Position numbers and translations under genes: made by a program. A DNA stretch of 38,473 nt. Source: Bacteroidota bacterium. Lineage in GTDB: Bacteria > Bacteroidota > Bacteroidia > B-17B0 > Aurantibacillaceae. The notes under the pieces were generated by a model. That model was not told the origin of the DNA. It saw only the letters and a program-made list of their open reading frames with translations, and searched no databases. Below, piece by piece: positions 26,782 to 35,658 of this stretch. Every line of letters starts with the position of its first letter. Position 1 is the first letter of the stretch. The stretch is taken from the NCBI GenBank assembly GCA_013288015.1, contig JABDCR010000014.1, positions 11,119-49,591 on the forward strand, in the 5' to 3' direction.

Positions 26782-27330
26782 ATGAAACGAATTGCATTTA
26801 TTTTACTTGTTTTCTTTACCTCAAAGATTGTTTCAGTACAATATAAACCGATTGATGAAGGCTCAGAGTTAAAGTTTACGATTAGAAATTTCGGCTTTGA
26901 TGTAGCAGGTTCATTCACTGGCTTACAAGGGAATATTTATTTTGATCCTCGAAGTCCTAATAATATGAGTTTTGATGTTACAATAGATGCCGGTACTGTA
27001 AATACTGGTAATACATTACGGGATGAACATTTAAAGAATGAAGGCTATTTTGATGTCAAAAATTATCCTCGTATCCGCATTGTATCAGATAAAATTAAAG
27101 CTGGTAATAAAATGGGCTATATTTTAACCAGTAAGCTAACTATTAAAGGGGTATCCAAAGAGGTATCATTTCCTTTCACAGTTGTACCGTCAGGTGATGG
27201 ATATATTTTCAAAGGGACATTCAAGATTAATAGAAAGGATTTTGGTATAGGTGGAAGCAGCACAATATCAGATGAATTAGAAGTATCATTAAGCGTACTG
27301 GTCCAAAAAAATAGTTTAGAAAATAAATAA
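26782..27330 (+). CDS. YceI-like family protein
   Basis: The 182-residue protein has a signal peptide (IAFILLVFFTSKIVS) and a YceI beta-barrel: FTIRNFGFDVAGSFTG, FDVTIDAGTVNTGN, LRDEHLKNEGYFDVKNYP, LTIKGVSKEVSFPFTV. YceI proteins are lipocalin-like and bind amphiphilic or isoprenoid ligands such as quinones in the periplasm. The GSxTG... RDEHLK pattern is well preserved. It lies between the metallophosphoesterase and the c-type cytochrome genes, which is consistent with an envelope redox role (inference). Confidence 0.92.
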   Translation: MKRIAFILLVFFTSKIVSVQYKPIDEGSELKFTIRNFGFDVAGSFTGLQGNIYFDPRSPNNMSFDVTIDAGTVNTGNTLRDEHLKNEGYFDVKNYPRIRIVSDKIKAGNKMGYILTSKLTIKGVSKEVSFPFTVVPSGDGYIFKGTFKINRKDFGIGGSSTISDELEVSLSVLVQKNSLENK

Positions 27331-27366
27331 TAGTTAGTAATAAATTTTCATTTCAAAATTAGATCT

Positions 27367-27783
27367 ATGAAAGTAAATAAGAAATTCATAGTTATTATCA
27401 TGCTTGTTGCAATAATCTCAATAAGCGCATCCTTTACTCTGAAGGATTCATCCCCCCCTCATTATGAAAATTTAAAAGTGTTACCAAAAAATATTAGTTC
27501 TAAAGAACTGCAAGGGATCATGGTAGATGATTTCCAGGACGGTTTGGGTGTAACCTGTAATTTTTGCCATGCAACTGCCAAGAATGGACACGGTCTTGAT
27601 TTTGTAAGTGATGCAAAACCTGAAAAGGAAATTTCACGTGCTATGATGCGTATGACTATTGGAATTAATAAAAGGTATTTTAAATTGAAACATCCGCAAA
27701 TTGGAAACTCCAACCTTACAGTTACCTGTAATACCTGCCATCGGGGAGAAGCATTTCCTGATGGCATTGAGGGACAGAAATAA
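27367..27783 (+). CDS. Periplasmic c-type cytochrome with two haem sites
   Basis: The 138-residue protein has an N-terminal hydrophobic leader (FIVIIMLVAIISISASF) and two haem-binding motifs, C64-N-F-C67-H68 and C121-N-T-C124-H125. The surrounding pattern (NLKVLPKNISSKELQGIM, LDFVSDAKPEKEISRAMMRM, TCHRGEAFPDG) fits the photosynthetic-reaction-centre-cytochrome-like family common in non-photosynthetic Bacteroidota. It probably carries electrons in the periplasm. It is last in the operon starting at 25736; the strong terminator at 27955 lies about 170 nt downstream. Confidence 0.9.
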   Translation: MKVNKKFIVIIMLVAIISISASFTLKDSSPPHYENLKVLPKNISSKELQGIMVDDFQDGLGVTCNFCHATAKNGHGLDFVSDAKPEKEISRAMMRMTIGINKRYFKLKHPQIGNSNLTVTCNTCHRGEAFPDGIEGQK

Positions 27784-27954
27784 AATATTAACACTTAATC
27801 ATTCTATCGTTTACATCTATTACCCCTAACGGTACCGCTACTAATGTTAATTTAAGTGCTCAACTAATGGTTTACTTTAAAAGTAATTTCTGATAACGCA
27901 CAAACAGTTAAGCGCATCATTATCAATAACTAAAAGTTATAGTTAAAATTAGTA

Positions 27955-27985
27955 AAAGCCCTCGCTTGTATAGCGAGGGCTTTTT
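27955..27985 (+). terminator. Strong Rho-independent terminator
   Basis: AAAGCCCTCGCT (27955-27966) and AGCGAGGGCTTT (27972-27983) are a perfect 12-bp stem with a 5-nt loop (TGTAT), followed by TT. It ends the metallophosphoesterase/YceI/cytochrome operon. The A-run on the left makes it potentially bidirectional. Confidence 0.9.
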
Positions 27986-28167
27986 GTGGTTTGGTTTACG
28001 TTGGTGTAAAAAAACTAACCTTCTATTACACCCACACTCAAAGTAACTTTTATTTAACCAGACATAAAACCATACATATCTATATAAAACAACTATTAAT
28101 CAGTAGATTGTAATAATGTAAGGTTCTTTGTCTGGTATGAATAATAGGAATGTGAGATATAGTGAAA

Positions 28168-28175
28168 TAACTTTG
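28168..28175 (+). promoter_or_regulatory. -7 element TAACTTTG for the 28215 gene
   Basis: TAACTTTG matches TAnnTTTG, 39 nt before the ATG. If used, transcription would start after the upstream in-frame TTG at 28128, supporting the later start. No -33 TTG at the usual distance. Confidence 0.42.
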
Positions 28176-28214
28176 TTTGTATATAGTATTCATCAATCTA
28201 AAACAAATAAGCTA

Positions 28215-29099
28215 ATGAAAAAACTTTTATTTTTATCATCACTTTTTATAAGTGGTGTATTAAGTGCACAAGCACCATATCCGTATAGTCAGAATTTTGA
28301 TGCGGTGACAACAAGTGGAACTCCAGCTACTGGTACTTTGCCTACAGGTTGGACAACATCAATTAATACTAGTTTTAAAGTGTACGGACTTGAAAATTTT
28401 GCTCCTCATGGGCAGTCGCCTAATAATGCCTGTACAACAGAAATGAATGCCTCTCATTCTTTGGACACACTTATTACACCGGTTGTAGGGATAACAGCTA
28501 ATACTAAATTAGGTCTTGCTTATCGTTTTGTAAATAAGGCTGGTTATCCAAGTACTGGTTACCAACTTATAACAGGAGATCAAATTAAAATTGATGCTTA
28601 CCTTGGAACATCATGGACAAATGTCGCAACAATCAATGTTACTACAAATCCTACGGCAACAAGTGCATACACTACATATACATATAATTGTACTAATTGT
28701 GCCACTCTTATAGGTTTTGGTATAACTTCTATGAAAATAAGAATGGATGTAGCTCGTGCTACAAGTGCAACAAGTGATTGGTATTTGGATGTCGATAACT
28801 TTCAAGTAGCTGATGTTCTTACTGGTATATTTACTAATACATCAAACCCTCCAAGTATATCAGTATTTCCAAACCCAAGTCATGGTAATTTTTCAGTGTC
28901 TTTAAAGAACTATCAACCAAATAATCAAGTTGAGGTAACGGTATATAATTTCTTAGGTCAAAAAGTAAAAACAATTACAGCCGAAGGTGCCGTTAACAAT
29001 GAAATAAATGTTAATACAACGGGTTTAGAAAAAGGCATGTATTTAGTAGAAGTAAAATTGGGTAGTGAGGTTGCTAAAACAAAAGTTTTAATTGATTAA
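28215..29099 (+). CDS. Secreted protein with jelly-roll domain and type-A T9SS sorting domain
   Basis: The frame is open from a TTG at 28128, but the ATG at 28215 directly begins a signal peptide (MKKLLFLSSLFISGVLSAQ), so 294 residues is the better model. Residues about 20-200 (PYSQNFDAVTTSG, LPTGWTT, LDTLITPVVG, DWYLDVDNFQV) resemble the MAM/cleaved-adhesin-like beta-sandwich often placed in Bacteroidota secreted proteins. The C-terminal ~80 residues (ISVFPNPSHGNFSVSL to KTKVLID) are a type-A sorting domain. A hairpin terminator follows. It is a stand-alone cargo gene; ligand unknown. Confidence 0.86.
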   Translation: MKKLLFLSSLFISGVLSAQAPYPYSQNFDAVTTSGTPATGTLPTGWTTSINTSFKVYGLENFAPHGQSPNNACTTEMNASHSLDTLITPVVGITANTKLGLAYRFVNKAGYPSTGYQLITGDQIKIDAYLGTSWTNVATINVTTNPTATSAYTTYTYNCTNCATLIGFGITSMKIRMDVARATSATSDWYLDVDNFQVADVLTGIFTNTSNPPSISVFPNPSHGNFSVSLKNYQPNNQVEVTVYNFLGQKVKTITAEGAVNNEINVNTTGLEKGMYLVEVKLGSEVAKTKVLID

Positions 29100-29121
29100 T
29101 AAACAAATAGATAATAGAAAC

Positions 29122-29151
29122 GGCACAGATATTAGGTTTGTGCCATTTTTT
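29122..29151 (+). terminator. Rho-independent terminator after the 28215 gene
   Basis: GGCACA (29122-29127) and TGTGCC (29139-29144) form a 6-bp stem with an 11-nt loop, followed by ATTTTTT. Confidence 0.65.
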
Positions 29152-29228
29152 AGCCATAATGTTTGCATTGCGCTATACTTCTTTTGTAGAGATATTCATT
29201 TTATAACATTTACAAAGTGTAATTATTA

Positions 29229-32200
29229 ATGGGTAAAAATATTTATACACTTATTTTTCTTTTTATTAGCACTTTTTTGTTCGGACAAAATAAGTCCGTT
29301 CAAAATAAAGCTAATTATACCCCACAAGATTTAAAAGATTTTGATGGAAAAGCCGCTTGGGAAATGGCAAAACAAAAGGCGCGAGACCCTAAAGGTCAGC
29401 AAGAAATTTTTGAAAGCTTAAAGTTGCGCCATGTTCAACATCAAAAAGCATTAAAAAACCCTGTAGTAACAAATAATAATACAAATTTAAAAGTAGTTAA
29501 TCCTATATCTCCATATAGTGCTTATTGTCCTAATGTTGGTTTTGAAAATTTTAATTTTTCAAATTGGGTAGGTGGTACTTGGAGTAATTCAATGTATAGT
29601 GATTGGCCAACTGTTACTCCAACTTGGTCTTTGGGCATTGTAACTATGGGAAATAACAATCCTGTTCAAGCACTTTCTTCAGGTTTTGTAAGTCCAACTC
29701 AAAATAGGTTTACAATAATGACGATACCCCCAACCATAAATAATCCTCCAAATAATGTTATAGGATGGGACTCTATTGCTATAAACCCTATTACGCATCT
29801 TTCTGATATACCTTTTGTCTCTCCTTTCAGTAATGGCTCTACAGTAAGGATAGGAAATGCTAATACTGGCGCAGAAACAGAAGAATTGAGTTATAGTATG
29901 GCAGTAAGTGCTCAAAACTCTCAGTTTACGTTTTCATATGCTGTAGTTTTAAATTCAGGGTCGCATATACCTAGTGAGCAACCATTTTTTAATATTTCTA
30001 TTATAGATCAGGCAGGTAACCCAATACCGGGCTGTGGTTCTTATAATGTTGATGCAACTGGTGCTGCAAGCGATCCTACTTTTAATCATGCGGTTTATTT
30101 TGATACATTTTCAAATCAATGGCTGTCATCGTTTGATACAACCTATTATAAAAAATGGACAACAGTTGGTGTTGACTTAACTGCATATATTGGACAAACA
30201 GTTACCATAACATTTAGAACGGCAGATTGTTCACAAGGTGGGCATTACGGTTATGCTTATGTTGATGCTAGTTGTACTCCGGCAATTGCTCTTGTAAATA
30301 TGTGTCAAAGTGTAAACACACAACAAGTTATAGGCCCATCGGGTTATGTAAGTTATCAGTGGTACGGGCCAAATAGTCAAACAAATGCAATTCCTGCGCC
30401 TCAAGGAACAGGTGATACATTGGTTGTAACGAATGGAACTTTAGGTGACACTTATTATGTTACCGCAGTATCTGCCAATGGTTGTACAGCTACAATGGAG
30501 GCAATTTTACAATATTCTCAAATTGGTGTTTTATTTACCAATAGTACTCCAAGCTGTCAAGGAGGAAGTGGTGGTACCGCATCTATAATTGCTACGGGCA
30601 GTCCTACAGGTAGTTATATATATAATTGGCTGAATTCAAGTGGACAAACAGTAGGTACGACACAACAAGCAACAGGTTTAGCACCCGGTACCTATAGTGT
30701 GCATGTCGCTTCTTCGGTAGCAAGTTGTGGTTCTTTTGATACAGTTGTAACAGTTAATATTGCCCCGCCTATAACACTTAGCCAAACAAAAAACTTTTGC
30801 GGCAGCGCTGCATATTTAACTGCCCCGGCTGGTAGTACAGGCATACAATGGTATAGCCCTGGTGGAGTACTTATTCCTGCTCCACAAGGAACTAATGATA
30901 CTATATTGGCAGTTGGTGCAGCAAATAATCAAGTTTATTCTGTAACATATAATAATGGCGGTTGCAAAGACTCATTACTTATTACACTTACCCAAGTACC
31001 TGGTGGTACTTTAAGCCATTCAGGCCTTCAAAATATTTGTGTTGGAGCAACAAACGGACAAGCCACAATTAATTTAAGTACAACAGCTGTACCGCCATAT
31101 AATTATAGTGTTTCGGGTCCTGCATTTAATAATACTTTTCCGGCTTCGACTAATACAATTATACCATTAACAGGTTTGGCTTATGGTAGCTATACAGTTA
31201 GCGCTTTTGATGGAACTTGCTTTTATAGTGATGTGTTTAAAATTGATACAATTCCTGTGCCGGTTAGTATAACAGTTGCTCCTACAACTTTATGTGGTAG
31301 CAATAATGGTAGTGCAATAATGACTTTTACATTTAATTCTGCGCCACCTACATTATGCCAAACAACTACTATGGCATGTTTAAATCCTCAGCAATTTACT
31401 TGCGGGCCAAGCAATACAGTTACACCAAGTTCTTTTGATTATCCAACGCCATACGGCAATTATTATACCAAAATGCGTGCACAATATATTTACACGGCAA
31501 GTGAATTAAATACAGCGGGCATTAATGCGGGTAACCTAAGCAGCATTGGTTTTAATATAACTAACTTAAATACATCTATAACTTCATATCCTGATTTTAA
31601 TATATCAATAGGATGTTCAGGGCAAAGTAGCTTTAGTCCTACATCTGATCAAACTTCATTAATTACCGGACTTACTAATGTATATAGTAATGCAAGTGCA
31701 AATATTACTTTAGGCTTAAATACATATAATTTTACTCAACCTTATTCTTGGGATGGTGTTTCTAACTTAATTGTAGATGTTTGCTTTGAAGTTCCGGGTA
31801 CATTTAGTTATACAAGTAATGCGCAAGTAAGTTGTACAAGTACGGGTAATTATTCTTCTTTAACTATAACCAGTGATACTGACCCGACTTGTAATTTAAA
31901 CCCAACTGCATTTTATGGGGCATATCCTATACAAATGCGACCTGTAGCTACATTTGGCTGGTGTAGTGCAATAGCAAATGCAAGTATGTATAGTTTTAAT
32001 CTTAACCCAAACGTAGGCATTATTCCGGCAGGTTCTGGTATTACAACACCTACTACAAGCTTACAACCGACATCTACAAAACAGTACACTTTAACAACTA
32101 CATCAAATTATGGCGGGTGTACAAAAAAGGATACGTTTACCATTTTTGTAGTTGCGCCATTTGTAATTAATATGCCAAACCCCGATACACTATTATGTAC

Positions 32201-33458
32201 AAATAGTTCAACACAAATGCTTAATCCAATATTTACAAATTCGCTTGGAAATAATGTGCAAGAGCAGGCAGTATGGAGCACTCATAATAATTTACCGGGT
32301 TTAACAAACACAAACGCTTTTGGGGCAGCAACATTTAATCCTGCGGTAGCAGATACAGGTAAATACTATTTGGTTTTAACTGCCGGTGGTGGATGTCAGG
32401 TTAAAGACTCTATATTATATCGTGTGTATCCTTATAAATCGGCACAAATTATGGTACCCGATTCATTATTTTGTATTAATGATTTAAGTGTACAAATACC
32501 GGCAGTTTCTCCCGGAGGTATATGGAGTGGCCCTGGAATTAGTAATACTGGTATTTTCTCTCCGCAAGCAGCGGGCGTTACAAATCCTTATGTAACTATA
32601 AAATATGTAGTTAATAAAGGAACTCCTTGTGAAGATAGTTCTACTGCACAAATGAAAGTGTTTAGTAATCCAACCATAAGTTTTACAACAGATACTACCC
32701 AAGGTTGTGCACCTGTTACTAGTATTTGGTTTTCGTCAACAACATCACCATTACCGGCCAACGGAACATATTATTGGTATTTCTCTGATGGGCAAACTTC
32801 AAGTTCACCAAACGTATCACACGTTTATGTTATCCCCGGAACTTACTCGCCTAAATTAGTTTATATAGATGTAAATGGTTGTAGAGATTCTGCAATACAT
32901 ACAAACTCTATTATAGTTCATCCAAGACCACAAGCAAGTTTTTATGCTAATCCGGCAAGTACAGATATTTTGTCTCCGCATGTTGATTTTATAAATACTA
33001 CTGTGCCAACTAATTGTATCTGGGCTTGGAACATTGCTAATGTAGATACAAGTTCAAGTAAAAATACGTCTCACGATTTTGATGTACAGGGTAATTATAA
33101 TATTTTACTTTATGCTACTAATCAATATAATTGTAAGGATACTTTCTTGTTAGATTTGAGAATTAACGGGGCATATGCCTTATATATTCCATCCGGTTTT
33201 ACACCCAATCACGATGAATTGAACGAAGTGTTTAAACCCGAAGGTTTTGGTCTTGCCGATAATAATATTGGATATAAAATGGAAATATTCGATAGATGGG
33301 GTGCCAGTATGTTTCAAACCACAGATGTAAACTCAGGTTGGGACGGAACAAAAAATGGTATAGTATTAGAAGAGGGTACATATGTTTATAGTGTTACTTT
33401 TAAAGATTACCAAAACGTTAGTCATTCTGTAAAAGGAACGGTAACGCTTATAAAATAA
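29229..33458 (+). CDS. Large type-B T9SS (CHU_C) surface protein
   Basis: The 1409-residue protein has a signal peptide (LIFLFISTFLFGQ). A charged helical stretch follows (DGKAAWEMAKQKARDPKGQQ), an uncommon start for these proteins. Residues about 95-355 are a jelly-roll-like region (GFENFNFSNWVGGTW, GHYGYAYVDASC). Residues about 360-690 are Ig-like/SprB-like modules, and about 700-915 a separate beta-rich domain (YTASELNTAGINAGNLSSIG, YSWDGVSNLIVDVCFE). More Ig-like modules and a PKD domain (YYWYFSDGQTSSSPNVSH) precede the sorting domain (LYIPSGFTPNHDELN, IFDRWGASMF, GWDGTKNG) from about 1315 to the end. It is followed after 32 nt by the beta-helix cargo gene, probably in one transcript. Confidence 0.9.
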   Translation: MGKNIYTLIFLFISTFLFGQNKSVQNKANYTPQDLKDFDGKAAWEMAKQKARDPKGQQEIFESLKLRHVQHQKALKNPVVTNNNTNLKVVNPISPYSAYCPNVGFENFNFSNWVGGTWSNSMYSDWPTVTPTWSLGIVTMGNNNPVQALSSGFVSPTQNRFTIMTIPPTINNPPNNVIGWDSIAINPITHLSDIPFVSPFSNGSTVRIGNANTGAETEELSYSMAVSAQNSQFTFSYAVVLNSGSHIPSEQPFFNISIIDQAGNPIPGCGSYNVDATGAASDPTFNHAVYFDTFSNQWLSSFDTTYYKKWTTVGVDLTAYIGQTVTITFRTADCSQGGHYGYAYVDASCTPAIALVNMCQSVNTQQVIGPSGYVSYQWYGPNSQTNAIPAPQGTGDTLVVTNGTLGDTYYVTAVSANGCTATMEAILQYSQIGVLFTNSTPSCQGGSGGTASIIATGSPTGSYIYNWLNSSGQTVGTTQQATGLAPGTYSVHVASSVASCGSFDTVVTVNIAPPITLSQTKNFCGSAAYLTAPAGSTGIQWYSPGGVLIPAPQGTNDTILAVGAANNQVYSVTYNNGGCKDSLLITLTQVPGGTLSHSGLQNICVGATNGQATINLSTTAVPPYNYSVSGPAFNNTFPASTNTIIPLTGLAYGSYTVSAFDGTCFYSDVFKIDTIPVPVSITVAPTTLCGSNNGSAIMTFTFNSAPPTLCQTTTMACLNPQQFTCGPSNTVTPSSFDYPTPYGNYYTKMRAQYIYTASELNTAGINAGNLSSIGFNITNLNTSITSYPDFNISIGCSGQSSFSPTSDQTSLITGLTNVYSNASANITLGLNTYNFTQPYSWDGVSNLIVDVCFEVPGTFSYTSNAQVSCTSTGNYSSLTITSDTDPTCNLNPTAFYGAYPIQMRPVATFGWCSAIANASMYSFNLNPNVGIIPAGSGITTPTTSLQPTSTKQYTLTTTSNYGGCTKKDTFTIFVVAPFVINMPNPDTLLCTNSSTQMLNPIFTNSLGNNVQEQAVWSTHNNLPGLTNTNAFGAATFNPAVADTGKYYLVLTAGGGCQVKDSILYRVYPYKSAQIMVPDSLFCINDLSVQIPAVSPGGIWSGPGISNTGIFSPQAAGVTNPYVTIKYVVNKGTPCEDSSTAQMKVFSNPTISFTTDTTQGCAPVTSIWFSSTTSPLPANGTYYWYFSDGQTSSSPNVSHVYVIPGTYSPKLVYIDVNGCRDSAIHTNSIIVHPRPQASFYANPASTDILSPHVDFINTTVPTNCIWAWNIANVDTSSSKNTSHDFDVQGNYNILLYATNQYNCKDTFLLDLRINGAYALYIPSGFTPNHDELNEVFKPEGFGLADNNIGYKMEIFDRWGASMFQTTDVNSGWDGTKNGIVLEEGTYVYSVTFKDYQNVSHSVKGTVTLIK

Positions 33459-33490
33459 TTTTCACTTAACTTATATAACTTCAAACCACT

Positions 33491-35119
33491 ATGGAAAAAA
33501 CAAATACGAAACCTTTATCCTTAATAATGTTGAATATTTTATTCTTTATTATCCATGCCAATATTTATGGAACAACTTGGTATGTTAGCACTACTGGTAA
33601 CAACTCTAATAATGGCAAAAGTTTAGCTCAAGCTTTTAGTACTATTCAGCATGCTGAATCTCAAACTAATCCTGGGGATACTGTTCTCGTTGCAAATGGA
33701 ACATATAACCAATCCATAAGTATAACTCGATCTGGAACAAGTAGTGCATGGATTACATATAAAGCAATTAATAAGCATGGAGCAACACTAAATACATCAA
33801 ATAGCTGCTTTGTAATTGGAGGTACCAATCTCCCAACATCTTATATTATTATTGACGGTTTTGAATTAATTGCAACCGGAGTATATGGAGTTGGAGTTGG
33901 TAGTGGATATGGAGCTCACCACTTGACTGTTCGCAATTGCTGGGCACATAACTGTGGACAGTCAGGAATTCAATTAAACGATGGCGATTATAGAACTGCT
34001 GAAAATAATATATGTAACAATAACAGCTGGTTAATGCCATTATGCGGAAGTGGAATCTCATTATGGGGGCTTGCACCATTCGACAGTTTATCTGGTTATC
34101 ACTCCATTGTGAAAGGGAATATATGTTACGATAATGAAAATGGACCAGCTACTAATCAAACAGATGGGGAGGGTATAATCATTGATGATAATAGAAATAC
34201 TCAGTCAGGACATACAGCAGGTTCTAAGAATATTGGATACACTGGTTGTAAAGTTCTAGTAGAAGATAACCTCTGTTATTTCAATGGAGGTTATGGTATA
34301 GAGATTTATTTGAGTAATAATGCTACTGTAAGAAATAATACGGTATGGAGTAATTATAAAGATCGTGGCAACACTGGTACATGGAGAAGTGATTTGGCTG
34401 CCTCCTGTTCTGCAAATATCCTTTTTTATAATAATATCGCTGTAGCAAATTCCAATTTACGAATGGATGGGGAAACTACAAACTATTCAAATTTCTCAAA
34501 TAATAGCGCTATTGGAGCTTATGCTCTATCAGGTGATATGTATGGAGCAAATTATACATATTATAACAATATAAGCTATGATATAAATAATACTTCAAGT
34601 AATTCTGTAACAAGCAATGGAATCACAATTTCTTTTAATGTTGCTAATGGAAATAAAGCTGCAACCAATCCATTATTTATAAATCCAGATACTTCCTCAA
34701 GTATTGCAAATTTTCATTTGCAATCAAGCAGCTCTGCTATTAATGCAGGTACTTTATCTTATGGAGCAGACACTACTGATTTGGATGGTAACCCAAGAGT
34801 TGTAGGTTCTACAATAGATATAGGGTGTTATGAACAACAAATTTCAACAACATCTATGCACTCTTTGAATGCATCTATTAATCCAGTTTCTATCTTCCCT
34901 AATCCGGCAAATGATTATTGTTTTCTGAATTCTGAACTCTTAAGTGATAAAAAAATCACTGTTAGGTTTTATAATACTATAGGACAGGAAATATATACAG
35001 CTCAGACTTCTTCTAAAAGAATTGATGTTTCTCGGCTACAGGACGGGCTATATTTTTATAGTCTTATTATTGAAAACGGAGAATCGATTGGAGAAGGAAA
35101 GATAATAATTCAAAGATAA
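33491..35119 (+). CDS. Right-handed beta-helix protein with type-A T9SS sorting domain
   Basis: The 542-residue protein has an N-terminal hydrophobic signal (IMLNILFFIIHANIYG). It begins with the pattern seen in secreted parallel beta-helix proteins (TWYVSTTGNNSNNGKSLAQA, FSTIQHAESQTNPGDTVLVA, NGTYNQSISITRSG). Repeated Asn-rich coils follow (RNCWAHNCGQSGIQL, VEDNLCYFNGGYGIEI, VRNNTVWSN), then the segment LDGNPRVVGSTIDIGCYEQQ typical of choice-of-anchor-Q-like proteins. The C-terminal ~80 residues (VSIFPNPANDYCFLN to GKIIIQR) are a sorting domain. It may bind or cleave a polysaccharide; catalytic residues cannot be assigned. Confidence 0.88.
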   Translation: MEKTNTKPLSLIMLNILFFIIHANIYGTTWYVSTTGNNSNNGKSLAQAFSTIQHAESQTNPGDTVLVANGTYNQSISITRSGTSSAWITYKAINKHGATLNTSNSCFVIGGTNLPTSYIIIDGFELIATGVYGVGVGSGYGAHHLTVRNCWAHNCGQSGIQLNDGDYRTAENNICNNNSWLMPLCGSGISLWGLAPFDSLSGYHSIVKGNICYDNENGPATNQTDGEGIIIDDNRNTQSGHTAGSKNIGYTGCKVLVEDNLCYFNGGYGIEIYLSNNATVRNNTVWSNYKDRGNTGTWRSDLAASCSANILFYNNIAVANSNLRMDGETTNYSNFSNNSAIGAYALSGDMYGANYTYYNNISYDINNTSSNSVTSNGITISFNVANGNKAATNPLFINPDTSSSIANFHLQSSSSAINAGTLSYGADTTDLDGNPRVVGSTIDIGCYEQQISTTSMHSLNASINPVSIFPNPANDYCFLNSELLSDKKITVRFYNTIGQEIYTAQTSSKRIDVSRLQDGLYFYSLIIENGESIGEGKIIIQR

Positions 35120-35157
35120 ATAGTTAACCTTTAAGATACTTTACATCAATTCATAAC

Positions 35158-35183
35158 AACTTAGGACAACATTGACCAAAGTT
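35158..35183. repeat. 26-bp palindrome, copy 2 (imperfect)
   Basis: The left arm AACTTAGGACAA (35158-35169), centre CA, and right arm TTGACCAAAGTT (35172-35183) match copy 1 (25196-25221) at 24 of 26 positions. The arms pair at 10 of 12 positions. It lies between convergent gene ends (35119 and 35188), without a clear T-run. Confidence 0.8.
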
Positions 35184-35187
35184 GATT

Positions 35188-35427
35188 TTATACGGAAAAT
35201 TTGCACCATTCATCGAATAATTCCGTTCCGATTATACTTTCAAGACTTGTATGCTGAATTAAAGCGAGTGTTCTCACAATTTCAATGGAAGGAGAATTGA
35301 ATTTAATAAACACCTCAAACACTCTATCTACATCTTTATTTTTAGAAGTAGTGGTTGTGTATCCGTTTTCCATTATAAAATCAACTATTTCTTTTCTTGT
35401 ATATGCTGTCTTTCTCACCGAGGCCAT
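35188..35427 (-). CDS. Small hypothetical protein
   Basis: The 79-residue protein starts at ATG 35427 (MASVRKTAYTRKEIVDFI). It has a basic N-terminus and helical segments (VDRVFEVFIKFNSPSIEIVR, LALIQHTSLESIIGTELFDE). There is no signal peptide or membrane helix. I do not recognise it; size and charge would fit a small regulator or antitoxin-like protein, but no partner gene is adjacent. Its stop lies 5 nt from palindrome copy 2. Confidence 0.6.
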   Translation of the reverse strand: MASVRKTAYTRKEIVDFIMENGYTTTTSKNKDVDRVFEVFIKFNSPSIEIVRTLALIQHTSLESIIGTELFDEWCKFSV

Positions 35428-35658
35428 AACCGTTTTCTATTCCGAAATATAAAAATAAAAAACAATTTACCTCAATACTATATATCTTTGTTTTATAATT
35501 ATACAAAAGTGTTTTCATATAACTCAACCAATTTATAGTTATACTCATAATAAATAACATAAACCATGAGAAAAAAACAGACGGTAACTTATTAATTAGG
35601 CCATATATCTAACCACCCACCTAGAAAAAGACGAGTAGTTAAAATAGAGGCTATTAAT

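Larger units (their letters stand above)
27784..28214. other. Intergenic region with terminator and short open stretch
   Basis: About 430 bp without a gene, apart from the terminator at 27955-27985 and the -7 element at 28168. A 30-codon start-less open stretch (about 27799-27894, reading SITPNGTATNVNLSAQLMVY) ends in TGA and may be a decayed coding fragment. Nothing else is recognised. Confidence 0.5.

Noticed and set aside
28128-28214. N-terminal extension of the 28215 gene from a TTG
   Set aside because: The signal peptide begins exactly at the ATG at 28215, and a -7 element at 28168 would place the transcript start after the TTG.
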